Shown piece after piece: positions 51,256-61,285 of a stretch of 64,000 nucleotides of DNA; the stretch's first letter is position 1, and each line of letters begins with the position of its first letter. Made by a program: the position numbers and the translations under genes. This stretch comes from a bacterium (GTDB taxonomy: Bacteria; Bacillota; Clostridia; Lachnospirales; Lachnospiraceae): assembly GCA_004562765.1 (NCBI GenBank), contig SFRL01000003.1, positions 71,527 through 135,526 of the forward strand. The letters run 5' to 3'. The notes beneath the pieces are model-generated. The model was not told the DNA's origin. It searched no databases and saw only the letters and a list, made by a program, of their open reading frames with translations.

Positions 51256-52485
51256 TCACAATTCTTCCAGCATACACTCCGCAAAGATCCCGTATCCTCT
51301 TGTGGGATCATCGACAAAAACGTGTGTCACCGCGCCCACCAGCCGCCCGTTCTGAATGATCGGACTGCCGCTCATCCCCTGTATGATACCCCCGGTGGCT
51401 TCCAGCAGCTGCTCGTCCACAACACGATAGCGGATACCTTTGTTTACCTCCCTGGGATGATAGTCCACAGACTCGATCTCGATCTCATAGGCCTTTCGCT
51501 CACCTTCCACGGAACAGATGATCTGTGCACTTCCCTGGGTGATCTCCTGCTTATAGCCCACCGGAAGTTCTTCTACGCACTCCAATGCATCCGGCAGTTG
51601 CTCCAGTTTCCCGTAAATGCCGTTCTCTCCGTTCTCTCCGATCGTTCCCAGATACGCGGAGGACCGGAACTGGATCAATCCCGTCACCTCCCCCGGAGTG
51701 CCCCGTTTTCCCTTTGATATTCCGGTGATCTTTGTCTCATAGATACTTCCCGTGTCGATCTGTATCAGTTCTCCGGTGTCTATGTCGCTGACTCCATGCC
51801 CCAGCGCACCATAGTCCTGATCCTCTGTGACAAAGGTAAGTGTGCCGATGCCCGCGATGTCATCCCTCACCCACAGGCCCAGTTTATTTGTCCCGTCAGA
51901 TGCCACCTCAGGTGTCACGGCCACATCGATCGTGTCCGATCCTCTCGCGATCTGCAGCACCAGCTGCCTGCCGCCGCTTTCTTCCACCGCCCGGATCAGA
52001 TCCTCCTTCGATGCCACCGCCTCGCCGTCCACACTGCGTATGATATCTCCGCTTCGAATGCGATACGCTGCCGGTGAGATCAACGCACCGCTCTGATCCG
52101 TAAAGCTTCCGCACTCCACCACAAGCACGCCGGAATTTTTTAAGTAAATGCCGATATTCGTTCCCGCCGCCGTCACCATCTGCCGGTCCGCATCATGGAC
52201 GACCACCTGCTTGACCGGGATCAGGTCAAACAGACGGCACAGAAGTACTCCGTCGCTGTCCGCAGCCGCCCCGACACGCTGGGCGCCGAATACCGGCTGT
52301 GTGTTCTCCACCTCATCCACGACGATGGGAAGGCCTTTGGCAAACTTTGTCTCATCACTCCCCCTTGACACATAGATCTCATCCGGTATATATGCAAATA
52401 ACGACACATAGGAAAAGATGAGCCACGTCATAATCCCCAGCCTTCTGTACCATCTCATTGCTTTGTTTTTCTTCTGTTGCTTCAC
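51256..52485 (-). CDS. spoIVB: SpoIVB signalling serine peptidase
   Basis: A 409-aa protein; GTG start at 52485 behind AGGAGG. An N-terminal membrane helix (about 12-32) is followed by a PDZ domain (SGDIIRSVDGEAVASKEDLI) and a trypsin-like domain with the catalytic His in DYGALGHGVSD and the Ser in IIQGMSGSPIIQNG. In sporulation it is secreted from the forespore to trigger activation of sigma-K processing. All catalytic residues are kept. Confidence 0.94.
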   Translation of the reverse strand: MKQQKKNKAMRWYRRLGIMTWLIFSYVSLFAYIPDEIYVSRGSDETKFAKGLPIVVDEVENTQPVFGAQRVGAAADSDGVLLCRLFDLIPVKQVVVHDADRQMVTAAGTNIGIYLKNSGVLVVECGSFTDQSGALISPAAYRIRSGDIIRSVDGEAVASKEDLIRAVEESGGRQLVLQIARGSDTIDVAVTPEVASDGTNKLGLWVRDDIAGIGTLTFVTEDQDYGALGHGVSDIDTGELIQIDTGSIYETKITGISKGKRGTPGEVTGLIQFRSSAYLGTIGENGENGIYGKLEQLPDALECVEELPVGYKQEITQGSAQIICSVEGERKAYEIEIESVDYHPREVNKGIRYRVVDEQLLEATGGIIQGMSGSPIIQNGRLVGAVTHVFVDDPTRGYGIFAECMLEEL

Positions 52486-52512
52486 GGCGCTGCCTCCTAA
52501 ATAAAATGTACG

Positions 52513-52548
52513 AAAAAAGAGAAGACACCGAGGTGTTCTTCTCTTTTA
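52513..52548 (-). terminator. Terminator after recN
   Basis: Stem AAGAGAAGACACC/GGTGTTCTTCTCTT with a 3-nt loop, then a minus-strand T-run. It separates the nusB-recN block from spoIVB-spo0A. Confidence 0.85.
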
Positions 52549-52579
52549 GTATGAACCGATTTTCTGTTTACAGTCAGGT

Positions 52580-54247
52580 TTATTTCGCCTGCGCCGCCAA
52601 TTTTTTCATTTCACGGGCGCTCTCCAGCACCTTGTCCGTCACTGAGACGCCGCCGAGCATACGTCCCAGTTCCGCCACGCTCTGCTCCTCATCCAGCAGT
52701 GTCAGCTGTGTCACTGTCGATGCATCAACAACATTTTTTTCAATATAAAAATGTGCATCCGCCATCGCTGCGATCTGGGGCAGATGTGTGATACAGATCA
52801 CCTGATGATTTTTCGCGATCATGTGCAGCTTTTGTGATACCATCTGCGCCGTGCGTCCGCTGATACCGGTGTCGATCTCGTCAAAGATCAGTGTGTCAAT
52901 CTCATCGTTCTCCGCCAGCACAGACTTCAGCGCCAGCATGATGCGCGACAGTTCACCTCCGGATGCAATGTCCTTCAGTGCACGAAGCGGCTCTCCGGGA
53001 TTCGTCGAGATCAGGAATTCCATTGCGTCAAAACCGTTGGCACTGTAACGCCCGGTCCGCGTAAACTGCAGGTCAAACTGCACATCCAGAAAATTCAGAT
53101 CCTGCAATGCGCTGATCATTTTTTCGCGCAGTACCGCGCCTGCGTTTTTCCGGATCTCGCTGATCTGCTCACACAGTGCATCCACCTGCGCCTTTGCCTG
53201 CTCGTATTGTTCCCTTAATTTTTTTTCATATGTATCAAAATGCTTCAGCTGATCGATACGCGCCTGCTTTTCCTCGCAGGCAGTGAGGATCGCTTCGATG
53301 GTGGACCCGTACTTTGCCTTGAGACGGTTGATCTCATCCAGCCGTTCTTCCACCTGCGCAAAACGTTCCCCATCGAACTGCGCACTGTCCATATAACCGG
53401 TCAGCTCCCGGTGAAAGTCTGAAAGCAGATCCTCGATCTGCGCCAGCTGTTCTTCCAGACCTTCCAGTTGCTCATCATATGCACTCACGGCGGACAGTTC
53501 CCGGACACCTCTGCCGATCATAGCGGATGCTCCGTTTTCTCCTGCCGCCTGATCTACAAGCTGTAAGGCTTCCATAATCTTCTTGCTGTTTGTCATGCGC
53601 CGGTATTCGTTCTCCAGCTTTTCGTCCTCTCCGGGAGTGAGCTTTGCCGCCAGGATCTCCGACACCTCGTACTCGAGAAATGACAGTTCCCTGGCCTGTT
53701 CCTCCTTGTCCGTACACTGCTCCTCCAGCTGTTTTTTACAGGCAGTGTAATCTTTGTACGCGCCCGCAAGCGAGCGCTTTTTTTCTGCCAGCTCTGCGCC
53801 TGCGTAATCATCCAGATATTCCAGATGCTTTGCCGCATGCAGCAGTGACTGGTGTTCATGCTGCCCGTGAATATCAATGAGGCATCCGGCCGCTTCCTTT
53901 AATCTGGAAGCCGGAACGCTCTCGCCATTGATCTTTGCCACGCTCCTGCCGCCTGTGATCTTCCGCGAGAGAATGACCGTGTCATCCTCCGGCTCGATCT
54001 CCAGCGCGCGCAGCTGCGCGGTCACGGAATCGGGAAGGTTGGAAAAGATCAGCTCTACATATCCAGCTTCATCCTTTTCCCGCAGCATGTGCTTATCCAC
54101 CTTCTCGCCCAGGGCGAAGCTGATGGAATCAATAATAATAGACTTTCCGGCTCCGGTCTCTCCGGTGAGGATATTTAAACCATTCTTCAGGTCTACCTCC
54201 ACCTCGTCGATCAGCGCCAGATTTTTAACATAAAGCGTTTGCAGCAT
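52580..54247 (-). CDS. recN: DNA repair protein RecN
   Basis: A 555-aa SMC-like ATPase. Walker A GETGAGKSIIIDS at the N-terminus, long central coiled coils (about 150-360), then the signature ASGGELSRIMLALK and Walker B TLIFDEIDTGISGRTA at the C-terminus. It acts early in double-strand break repair. It is 33 bp after argR in the same block. Confidence 0.96.
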   Translation of the reverse strand: MLQTLYVKNLALIDEVEVDLKNGLNILTGETGAGKSIIIDSISFALGEKVDKHMLREKDEAGYVELIFSNLPDSVTAQLRALEIEPEDDTVILSRKITGGRSVAKINGESVPASRLKEAAGCLIDIHGQHEHQSLLHAAKHLEYLDDYAGAELAEKKRSLAGAYKDYTACKKQLEEQCTDKEEQARELSFLEYEVSEILAAKLTPGEDEKLENEYRRMTNSKKIMEALQLVDQAAGENGASAMIGRGVRELSAVSAYDEQLEGLEEQLAQIEDLLSDFHRELTGYMDSAQFDGERFAQVEERLDEINRLKAKYGSTIEAILTACEEKQARIDQLKHFDTYEKKLREQYEQAKAQVDALCEQISEIRKNAGAVLREKMISALQDLNFLDVQFDLQFTRTGRYSANGFDAMEFLISTNPGEPLRALKDIASGGELSRIMLALKSVLAENDEIDTLIFDEIDTGISGRTAQMVSQKLHMIAKNHQVICITHLPQIAAMADAHFYIEKNVVDASTVTQLTLLDEEQSVAELGRMLGGVSVTDKVLESAREMKKLAAQAK

Positions 54248-54280
54248 AGATTACTTCCTTTTTTGTTTTTTATGCTATTT

Positions 54281-54733
54281 TTATTCGGTTGCCAGTTTTT
54301 TCAGGCGAGTCAGCAGGCTCTGCGCTTCCGCGCTGGTGCGGACGGCACACATGATCGTATCATCTCCGGCTATACTGCCGACGATCTCATCACACTGCAT
54401 ATTATCAAGGGCCGCCGCAACTGCCATTGCCATGCCGGAAACGGTCTTGACCACCAGAATGTTCTGCGCGGTATCCGCTGAGCGAAAGCCCTCTTTAAAC
54501 ACGCGCACGTATTTTCCATTCATGTCTCCGACCGGTTCCGTGAGCGCCGCGTAGCGCTGCTTTCCGTTCTCCTGCGCCACCTTTGTCAGCTTCAGTTCCC
54601 GGATATCACGGGACACCGTCGCCTGCGTCACCTGATAGCCCTCACGTCTGAGATAATCAGACAGTTCCTCCTGTGTCTCGATCTCATATCGTTCGATCAA
54701 TTCTAAAATTTTTGTATGTCTGGTTGCTTTCAT
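54281..54733 (-). CDS. argR: Arginine repressor
   Basis: A 150-aa protein; ATG at 54733 follows GGGGAAAGG. N-terminal winged helix (KILELIERYEIETQEELSDY, VTQATVSRDIRELKLTKV) and C-terminal arginine-binding hexamerisation domain with GSIAGDDTIMCAVRT. It represses arginine synthesis genes such as argH in this window when arginine is present. No strong operator was seen before argH. Confidence 0.95.
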   Translation of the reverse strand: MKATRHTKILELIERYEIETQEELSDYLRREGYQVTQATVSRDIRELKLTKVAQENGKQRYAALTEPVGDMNGKYVRVFKEGFRSADTAQNILVVKTVSGMAMAVAAALDNMQCDEIVGSIAGDDTIMCAVRTSAEAQSLLTRLKKLATE

Positions 54734-54777
54734 GCCTTTCCCCACCTGTGTCCACTGCGTTTGCTACAGATGCAAGA

Positions 54778-55638
54778 TCAATGATAGGTCTGCATCTTCT
54801 TTCTTAATATCTCCAAAAAGCTGAGTTTTCCCAGCTTTAAGATCCGGCAGTCCTCCTGCGCCTGACGGATCACGATACGGTCACCCACATCCAACTGCGC
54901 ATGCTGATCGCCGTCAATACTCACAACTACCTGCTCATCACCCTCGCGACGCCTTGCGCCGATCTCCACCACGACCTCATCCTCCGCGCCGATCACAATG
55001 CTTTTTGAGTTCAGCGTATGGGAATTGATGGGCGTGATCAGTATCATCCGCGCCTTCGGATCCACGATCGGGCCGCCCGCCGACAGATTGTATCCGGTGG
55101 ATCCGGTGGGTGTGCACACGATGACGCCGTCGCCCTCAAATGTATTCAGATATTGTCCGTTGACGTACACCACCAGGCTGACCAGCTGCAATGCTCCGCT
55201 GCGGTGGATCACAATATCGTTGAGCGCAGTCTGCTCTCTCCCCTGCGTTCCGGATTGAACCACATAACCACTGAGACGCATCCGCGCTTCCAGCATGAAC
55301 TTATCCTCCATGATCTGATCGATCGCGCCAAAAACCGTGGCTTCTTCCAGTTCGCACAGATAACCCAGTGTCCCAAGGTTGACACCGATCAGCGGGACAT
55401 TAAGCGCCGCCGTATCTCTCGCCGCACGGATCAGTGTACCGTCACCCCCGATCACAAAGATCAGATCCAGCGCATCCGGCAGCACCTCCGGCCGTACACA
55501 ATCGCTGTCATTTTCTTCCCCGCGGCTCACATAGTAACCGCACCGGCCACCCTTTGTCTCGATATAATCCTGCATGCTCTTTGTGAGCATCAGGTCCTTG
55601 TCCTTATAAGAATTGGTTATAATGAAAAAATGCTTCAT
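54778..55638 (-). CDS. nadK: NAD kinase
   Basis: A 286-aa protein that phosphorylates NAD to NADP. FVIGGDGTLIRAARD and CTPTGSTGYNLSAGGPIV are the two family motifs. The start is placed at ATG 55638 after GGGGAAAG; an ATG 12 bp upstream is the alternative. It follows tlyA by 18 bp in the conserved block. Confidence 0.95.
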   Translation of the reverse strand: MKHFFIITNSYKDKDLMLTKSMQDYIETKGGRCGYYVSRGEENDSDCVRPEVLPDALDLIFVIGGDGTLIRAARDTAALNVPLIGVNLGTLGYLCELEEATVFGAIDQIMEDKFMLEARMRLSGYVVQSGTQGREQTALNDIVIHRSGALQLVSLVVYVNGQYLNTFEGDGVIVCTPTGSTGYNLSAGGPIVDPKARMILITPINSHTLNSKSIVIGAEDEVVVEIGARRREGDEQVVVSIDGDQHAQLDVGDRIVIRQAQEDCRILKLGKLSFLEILRKKMQTYH

Positions 55639-55656
55639 CTCTTTCCCCATCAGCTT

Positions 55657-56472
55657 TTACATCTTTTCCGGCTTATCCAGCAAGCCGTGCGCCTCCTCCA
55701 CTGTCAGCTCCGGTGAAACCGACTCTGCAAGTGCTCCCTGTCCGTCCTTTTTCAGATGGACAAGATACTCGATATTTCCCTCCGGCCCCTTGATCGGTGA
55801 GAACTCGAGATGTAAAACGGAAAATCCCTGCTCTCTGGCAAATGCGATGACCTTTTCGATCACCTCCAGATGCACTTTTTTATCCCGCACAACACCCTTT
55901 TTTCCGACTTTTTCCCTGCCTGCTTCAAACTGCGGCTTGATCAGGCACACCATCTGCGCATCATCCTTCAACAGTTCTCTCGCCGCGGGAAGTACCTTTG
56001 TAAGCGAGATAAAGGACACATCCACCGACGCGAAATCCAACGGCTCACCGATATCCTCCGGCGTCACATAGCGGATATTCGTCTTTTCCATACACACAAC
56101 ACGCGGGTCCTGTCTGAGCTTCCAGGCAAACTGCCCGTATCCCACATCCACAGCAAACACCTTCGCAGCCCCGTTTTGCAGCATACAATCCGTAAATCCA
56201 CCGGTGGAAGCGCCGATATCCATGCATACCAGTCCGTCCAGCGACAGTGCAAAATGGTTGACCGCCTTCTCCAGCTTCAGTCCGCCGCGGCTCACGTAAG
56301 CGAGCGTATTCCCCCGCACCTCAATGGGAACCTCCGTATCGAAATTTGCCCCCGCCTTATCCTCTTTTTGATTATTTACATATACATTTCCCTCCATGAT
56401 CATGGCTTTCGCCTTTTCTCTGGAGGGTGCCAGTCCACGCTGCACGAGCAGCACATCCAATCGTTCCTTCAA
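55657..56472 (-). CDS. tlyA: TlyA family rRNA 2'-O-methyltransferase
   Basis: A 271-aa protein. An N-terminal S4 RNA-binding domain (RLDVLLVQRGLAPSREKAKA) and an FtsJ-like methyltransferase with the SAM loop DIGASTGGFTDCMLQ and DVSFISLTKVLPA. Relatives methylate 16S and 23S rRNA. Haemolysin names for the family are historic. Confidence 0.93.
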   Translation of the reverse strand: MKERLDVLLVQRGLAPSREKAKAMIMEGNVYVNNQKEDKAGANFDTEVPIEVRGNTLAYVSRGGLKLEKAVNHFALSLDGLVCMDIGASTGGFTDCMLQNGAAKVFAVDVGYGQFAWKLRQDPRVVCMEKTNIRYVTPEDIGEPLDFASVDVSFISLTKVLPAARELLKDDAQMVCLIKPQFEAGREKVGKKGVVRDKKVHLEVIEKVIAFAREQGFSVLHLEFSPIKGPEGNIEYLVHLKKDGQGALAESVSPELTVEEAHGLLDKPEKM

Positions 56473-56487
56473 ATATCTTCGCTCCTG

Positions 56488-58368
56488 TTACATGCCGATA
56501 TACTCAACAATGATTCTTTTTACAATGGAAGCCGCATCCAGCCCGGTCTCCTCTCGCAGTCTGCCGACGCTTCCCTGCTCCACAAACTGATCTGGGATCG
56601 CGATCTGAAGCACCTTGATGGGCTGTCCTGTATCCGTCAAAAACTGCGTCACCTGCTGACCGAAGCCGCCGGTGATCACATTTTCCTCCAGTGTGACAAG
56701 CAGCTTGTGGTCCGCTGACAGGGAAAGCAGCAGTTCCTCATCCAACGGCTTTGCAAACCTTGCATTGATCAGCGAGCACTGATAGTGCAGTTCCTTTAAT
56801 TCCTCCCGCACGGCAAGTGCTGTCGGGATCATGCTGCCGTAGGCGAGCAATGCAATATCCGTCTCGTCGTAGAGCACCTCGCTCTTTCCAAGCGCGATCG
56901 GCGCACGAAATTCTTTCAGACCGTCATAAGCTTCCCCTCTGGGATAACGGATCGCAATGGGTCCGTCATAGTCAAAGGCAAAGCGCAGCATATCCGCCAG
57001 TTCCCATTTATTTTTCGGTGCCAGAAGGACCAGCCCGGGGATCGTCATTAAATAAGAGATATCAAAAATACCCTGATGCGTCTCTCCGTCGCTTCCTACG
57101 ATACCCGCACGGTCAACCACAAACACCACATGCAGATCCTGCAGACATACATCGTGCAGGATCTGGTCATAGGCACGCTGTAAAAAGGTGGAATAGATCG
57201 CCACCACCGGAACCAGACCTCTCACGGCAAGCCCCGCCGCAAAGGTCACTGCATGCTCCTCCGCGATGCCCACATCAAAAAAGCGCTCCGGATACTGATT
57301 GTGAAAACGCTTCAGTCCCGTTCCGGTCTCCATCGCTGCCGTGATCGCCACCAGACGTTCATTGTCCTTTGCCGACATGTTCATCACCGATGCAAACACA
57401 TCCGTGTAATCCGCCTTTGTCTTTTTCGACACCGGAAGTCCCGTCTCCACATCAAACGCGCCTGTACCGTGGAAACGTGCCGGGTGCCGTTCTGCCGGCA
57501 GATAACCCCTGCCCTTTTTTGTGATGACATGCACGATCACCGCGCCATTCACCTTCGCCGCCTTTTTAAAGGTGCGGACCATCTGTGAAATATTATGCCC
57601 GTCCACGGGTCCAAGATAGGTAAGTCCCATATTCTCAAAGAGCATGCCCGGAATAAAGAGCTGCTTGATACTGCTCTTTGTCTTGCGGATCCGTTTTACC
57701 ATCCGCTCGCCATAGACCGGGATCTTCTGCAGAGAATCCATAACACCATTTTTTAATTCCTGATAGGTGTCTGCCGTACGGATACTGTCCAGATACTGCG
57801 ACATACCGCCCACATTCTGCGAGATGGACATCTCATTGTCGTTGAGCACGATAATGAAATTTGTGTCCAGCTTGGCGGCGTTATTCATCGCCTCAAACGC
57901 CATGCCTCCGGTGAGGGCCCCGTCGCCGATGACAGCGATCACCTTGTTTGTATCCCCACACAGGTCCCGCGCAACTGCAAGCCCCAGCCCCGCCGAGATC
58001 GACGTGGAACTGTGTCCGGTATCAAATGCGTCCGCCGGGTTTTCATGCCGCTTCGGGAATCCGCTCATTCCGCCATACTCCCGCAAGGTGTCAAATCCGT
58101 CTTTTCGACCGGTCAGTATCTTGTGGGTGTAGCTCTGATGTCCCACATCCCAGATGAGCCGGTCATCCTCCATATCAAAGGCGAGATGCAGTGCCATCGT
58201 CAGCTCCACCACACCCAGATTGGATGCCAGATGTCCGCCGTGTACACTGACCTTCTCGATCAGAAACTCCCGGATCTCCTGTGCCAGAGGTTCATACTCT
58301 GACGGATCCAGCTTTTTGATATCATTCGTCTTTTCAATTTTATTTAATATATCCATCACGAATGCCAT
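56488..58368 (-). CDS. dxs: 1-deoxy-D-xylulose-5-phosphate synthase
   Basis: A 626-aa thiamine-diphosphate enzyme making DXP from pyruvate and glyceraldehyde phosphate, the first step of the MEP isoprenoid path. The ThDP motif GDGALTGGMAFEAMNN, the catalytic-glutamate region GIAEEHAVTFAAGLA and the DRAGIVGSDGETHQG loop are present. ATG follows GGAGG. ispA, next upstream, uses the path's products. Confidence 0.96.
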   Translation of the reverse strand: MAFVMDILNKIEKTNDIKKLDPSEYEPLAQEIREFLIEKVSVHGGHLASNLGVVELTMALHLAFDMEDDRLIWDVGHQSYTHKILTGRKDGFDTLREYGGMSGFPKRHENPADAFDTGHSSTSISAGLGLAVARDLCGDTNKVIAVIGDGALTGGMAFEAMNNAAKLDTNFIIVLNDNEMSISQNVGGMSQYLDSIRTADTYQELKNGVMDSLQKIPVYGERMVKRIRKTKSSIKQLFIPGMLFENMGLTYLGPVDGHNISQMVRTFKKAAKVNGAVIVHVITKKGRGYLPAERHPARFHGTGAFDVETGLPVSKKTKADYTDVFASVMNMSAKDNERLVAITAAMETGTGLKRFHNQYPERFFDVGIAEEHAVTFAAGLAVRGLVPVVAIYSTFLQRAYDQILHDVCLQDLHVVFVVDRAGIVGSDGETHQGIFDISYLMTIPGLVLLAPKNKWELADMLRFAFDYDGPIAIRYPRGEAYDGLKEFRAPIALGKSEVLYDETDIALLAYGSMIPTALAVREELKELHYQCSLINARFAKPLDEELLLSLSADHKLLVTLEENVITGGFGQQVTQFLTDTGQPIKVLQIAIPDQFVEQGSVGRLREETGLDAASIVKRIIVEYIGM

Positions 58369-58389
58369 TCTGACATCCTCCGACTGCTC

Positions 58390-59289
58390 TTATTTCTTGC
58401 GCACGGTCAACATGCGTACCACTTCCTCTAAAAACAGCGTGTCACCCGGCATCTGCCGCAGCTTCCCGATTGCCTCTTCAGAGAGCTGCTTCACCTCTGC
58501 CACCGATGCCTCCATCCCCCGCAGAGTGATGTAAGTGGTCTTTTCATTTCTGGCATCGCTGCCGATGGGCTTTCCCAGCACCTCCTGTGTGCCGGTCACA
58601 TCCAGAATATCATCCTGGATCTGGAATGCGATACCTACACTGCGGGCGATCTGCTCCATCTGTCCGACCTGATCCTCCGATGCGCCCGCAAGGATCGCAC
58701 CGATCATCAGCGCTGACTCCATGAGCGCCGCTGTCTTCAGAGTATGTATCTGAGTGATCTTTTCCAGCGTCATGCCCGGCTTTCCCTCTGACTCCACATC
58801 GATGACCTGTCCGCCCAGCATACCATAAATGCCTGCCTTCTGTGCCAGCACCTGCATCGCACGCCCCACACGTGCCGGATCATCCGTCATCGAAAACGCC
58901 GCTCCCGCCGTCTCAAAGGCATAGGTGAGCAGTCCGTCACCCGCAAGGATCCCCATCGCCTCGCCGTATTTGGCATGTGTCGTCAGTTTTCCCCTGCGAT
59001 ACCTGTCATTGTCCATCGCCGGCAGATCATCGTGTACCAGTGAATAGGTATGTATCATCTCGATCGCAGCAACAAAAGGCTCGATGACTTTCTCCGAGCC
59101 TCCAAATATACGGTAACTCTCCAGCATCATGATGGGCCGCAGCCGCTTGCCTCCCACAAGCACACTGTAGGTCATTGCCTCCAGAACCGTCTTCTGCAGT
59201 CCATCTATCGCAGGCAGATACTCCTGCAGGATCCGTTCGACCTCCTCACGGCGCTCCACCATCAGCTGCCCCATCTTTTCACTGTCCAT
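58390..59289 (-). CDS. ispA: Farnesyl/geranyl diphosphate synthase
   Basis: A 299-aa trans-prenyl synthase. First aspartate-rich motif YSLVHDDLPAMDND and second IQDDILD are both complete; GGKRLRPIMMLES is the substrate loop. It builds farnesyl diphosphate for bactoprenol and quinone-type lipids. The chain length is assigned by operon context. Confidence 0.94.
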   Translation of the reverse strand: MDSEKMGQLMVERREEVERILQEYLPAIDGLQKTVLEAMTYSVLVGGKRLRPIMMLESYRIFGGSEKVIEPFVAAIEMIHTYSLVHDDLPAMDNDRYRRGKLTTHAKYGEAMGILAGDGLLTYAFETAGAAFSMTDDPARVGRAMQVLAQKAGIYGMLGGQVIDVESEGKPGMTLEKITQIHTLKTAALMESALMIGAILAGASEDQVGQMEQIARSVGIAFQIQDDILDVTGTQEVLGKPIGSDARNEKTTYITLRGMEASVAEVKQLSEEAIGKLRQMPGDTLFLEEVVRMLTVRKK

Positions 59290-59337
59290 CTCATCCTTAC
59301 CTCCTTACGGATGCTTCTTATTCCTGTCCGCAGGATC

Positions 59338-59610
59338 TCAATCTTCCCCGAAGGGAACCAGCTCACCCGCCTCATTCATCACCATCATTTTCTGCTCTAC
59401 CCGGTCGATCCGGCTGTTACATGCACGGATGATCTTCATTCCCTGCTCATAGGCTGCAAATGCCTCCTCCAGCGGAAGATCGGGCTCCTCCATACGCCCG
59501 ATCAGCGCCTCAGCCTCCGCAAACAGTTCCTCCAGGCTCTGCGCTCCCTCCGCATCCGCCTGTGTATTTGTATCCGGTCCTAAAGCTCCGGTATCCGGTC
59601 TTTCCTGCAT
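59338..59610 (-). CDS. xseB: Exodeoxyribonuclease VII small subunit
   Basis: A 90-aa helical protein with the family pattern SLEELFAEAEALIGRMEE, LPLEEAFAAYEQGMKII. Its start overlaps the end of xseA by 31 bp, so the subunits are translated together. It has an extra acidic N-terminal stretch of about 20 residues. Confidence 0.92.
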   Translation of the reverse strand: MQERPDTGALGPDTNTQADAEGAQSLEELFAEAEALIGRMEEPDLPLEEAFAAYEQGMKIIRACNSRIDRVEQKMMVMNEAGELVPFGED

Positions 59611-60812
59611 TGTTTTCCCTCCACACGGGTGATGACATCCCCATCCAGCATATGAAGTGTCAACTGTTTTCCCGTTTCTATCTGTGCAAAATCATGCACG
59701 GTCCTTCCGCTCTCATCAGTCACCAGTGCATAGCCTTCTCCCAGCTTTTTCAACGGAGAGCACGCCTCCATCTGTTGTGCCAGAAGCTGCAGCCTGTGCC
59801 TTGCCTCGCGCAGTGCCTGCTGCATGCGGGATGTCAGACGATCCTCCAGATCGACTGCATACTGGCGCTTTGTATTCAACTGGTTTTCCGGACTCAGATA
59901 TCGCAGCCGGAGCATAAGTGTCTCCATGCGGCTGTGCGCCTGTGTCAGATGCCGCTGCAGCTGGCGGTTCAACTCCATCTGCAGATCATCGACGCGCTCT
60001 TCCACCGCCTCCAGCTGCCAGACAGCAAGCTCCGCTGCCGCGGAAGGTGTCGGTGCACGCAGATCTGCCACATAGTCAATGATCGTCGTATCCGTCTCAT
60101 GTCCCACCGCTGAGATGACAGGGACAGAACAGTCAAACACCGCTCTTGCCACTATCTCCTCGTTGAATGCCCACAGATCCTCGATGGACCCGCCGCCGCG
60201 CCCGACGATCATTGCATCCACCCCCAGCGCTTCCAGTGCCCGGATACCGTTCACAATACTCGCCGCCGCGCCCTCCCCCTGCACAAGCGCCGGGTAGAGG
60301 ATCAGCTGCACCGTCGGATTGCGCCGGTGTGCGATATTGCGGATATCCTGTATCGCTGCGCCGGTGGGAGCTGTCACGATACCAAGCGTGCGGATAAACG
60401 GCGGGATCGGCTGCTTGTACTCCGGTGCAAACATCCCCATTTCCGACAGTTCCTGTTTCAACTGCTCAAAGCGCACATAGAGCGCGCCCGCGCCGTCCAA
60501 TGTGATCTCCCGCGCATATAACTGGTACTTTCCGTCCCGCTCATATACCTGAACAGAACCGTTGACGACAACGTTGTCCCCTTCCTTCATGCGGAAGGCA
60601 AGACCTTTGCGATTGCCCGCGAACATCACACAGGCGATCGCCCCGGTGGCATCCTTCAGTGTAAAATAGATGTGTCCGGATGTGTGATACTTACAGTTGG
60701 ACACCTCGCCCTTTACCGCGATCCGCTCCAGCAGGAAATCCTGCGCAAACAGATTTTTGATATAGGTGTTGACCTGCCCAACGGAATATACATTTTTGTT
60801 TTCTCTTGCCAT
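59580..60812 (-). CDS. xseA: Exodeoxyribonuclease VII large subunit
   Basis: A 410-aa protein. An OB fold (VYSVGQVNTYIKNLFAQDFL, SGHIYFTLKDATGAIACVMF) is followed by the nuclease core with GIVTAPTGAAIQDI, GRGGGSIEDLWAFNEE and ISAVGHETDTTIIDYVADLR. ATG at 60812 follows GGAG; a TTG at 60821 is the alternative. It degrades single-stranded DNA with XseB. Confidence 0.95.
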   Translation of the reverse strand: MARENKNVYSVGQVNTYIKNLFAQDFLLERIAVKGEVSNCKYHTSGHIYFTLKDATGAIACVMFAGNRKGLAFRMKEGDNVVVNGSVQVYERDGKYQLYAREITLDGAGALYVRFEQLKQELSEMGMFAPEYKQPIPPFIRTLGIVTAPTGAAIQDIRNIAHRRNPTVQLILYPALVQGEGAAASIVNGIRALEALGVDAMIVGRGGGSIEDLWAFNEEIVARAVFDCSVPVISAVGHETDTTIIDYVADLRAPTPSAAAELAVWQLEAVEERVDDLQMELNRQLQRHLTQAHSRMETLMLRLRYLSPENQLNTKRQYAVDLEDRLTSRMQQALREARHRLQLLAQQMEACSPLKKLGEGYALVTDESGRTVHDFAQIETGKQLTLHMLDGDVITRVEGKQCRKDRIPEL

Positions 60813-60824
60813 TTTCTCCAAAAA

Positions 60825-61220
60825 TTACGCGATACGCGCCAGCACACCGTTTACAAAAGATGCGGAATTTTCCTCCCCGTACGCCTTTGCAAGCTCCACT
60901 GCCTCATTGATCGCAACTCCGGTCGGTATATCCTCCTCAAAACGGATCTCATAAACTGCCAGACGGATCAGTGTCAGCTCCACTTTTGCCATACGGCTGG
61001 TCTTCCAGTTCTGCGCGCTGCTGTCAATGATCACGTCGATCTCCTCCAGGTGTGTCAGAATGTCCTGCACCTTATGCTCAATGTAGGCGCGATCCTCCTC
61101 ACCTGCTGATTCCAGCGTATCCATAAACAGACGCAGCTGCTCCGGTATCTCCGTTTCGTCATGAAACTCCACGCGGAACACCATCTTAAAGATCAGCTCT
61201 CTGATTTCTCTTCTCGTCAT
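60825..61220 (-). CDS. nusB: Transcription antitermination factor NusB
   Basis: A 131-aa all-helical protein with family pattern RREIRELIFKMVFRVEF and LTLIRLAVYEIRFEEDIPTG, VAINEAVELAKAYG. It works with NusE/S10 in rRNA antitermination. It heads the xse-isp-dxs block. Confidence 0.94.
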   Translation of the reverse strand: MTRREIRELIFKMVFRVEFHDETEIPEQLRLFMDTLESAGEEDRAYIEHKVQDILTHLEEIDVIIDSSAQNWKTSRMAKVELTLIRLAVYEIRFEEDIPTGVAINEAVELAKAYGEENSASFVNGVLARIA

Positions 61221-61240
61221 AACGTTCTCCCTTTATAAAA

Positions 61241-61268
61241 TGAGTGCCTGTAAGCTTCCGCAGGCACC
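61241..61268 (-). terminator. Weak hairpin between the Asp23 gene and nusB
   Basis: Stem GTGCCTG/CAGGCAC with a loop of about 10 nt, followed on the minus strand by TCATTTTAT. The poor T-tract suggests partial termination. Confidence 0.55.
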
Positions 61269-61285
61269 CACCCTTTTTCCTTCAT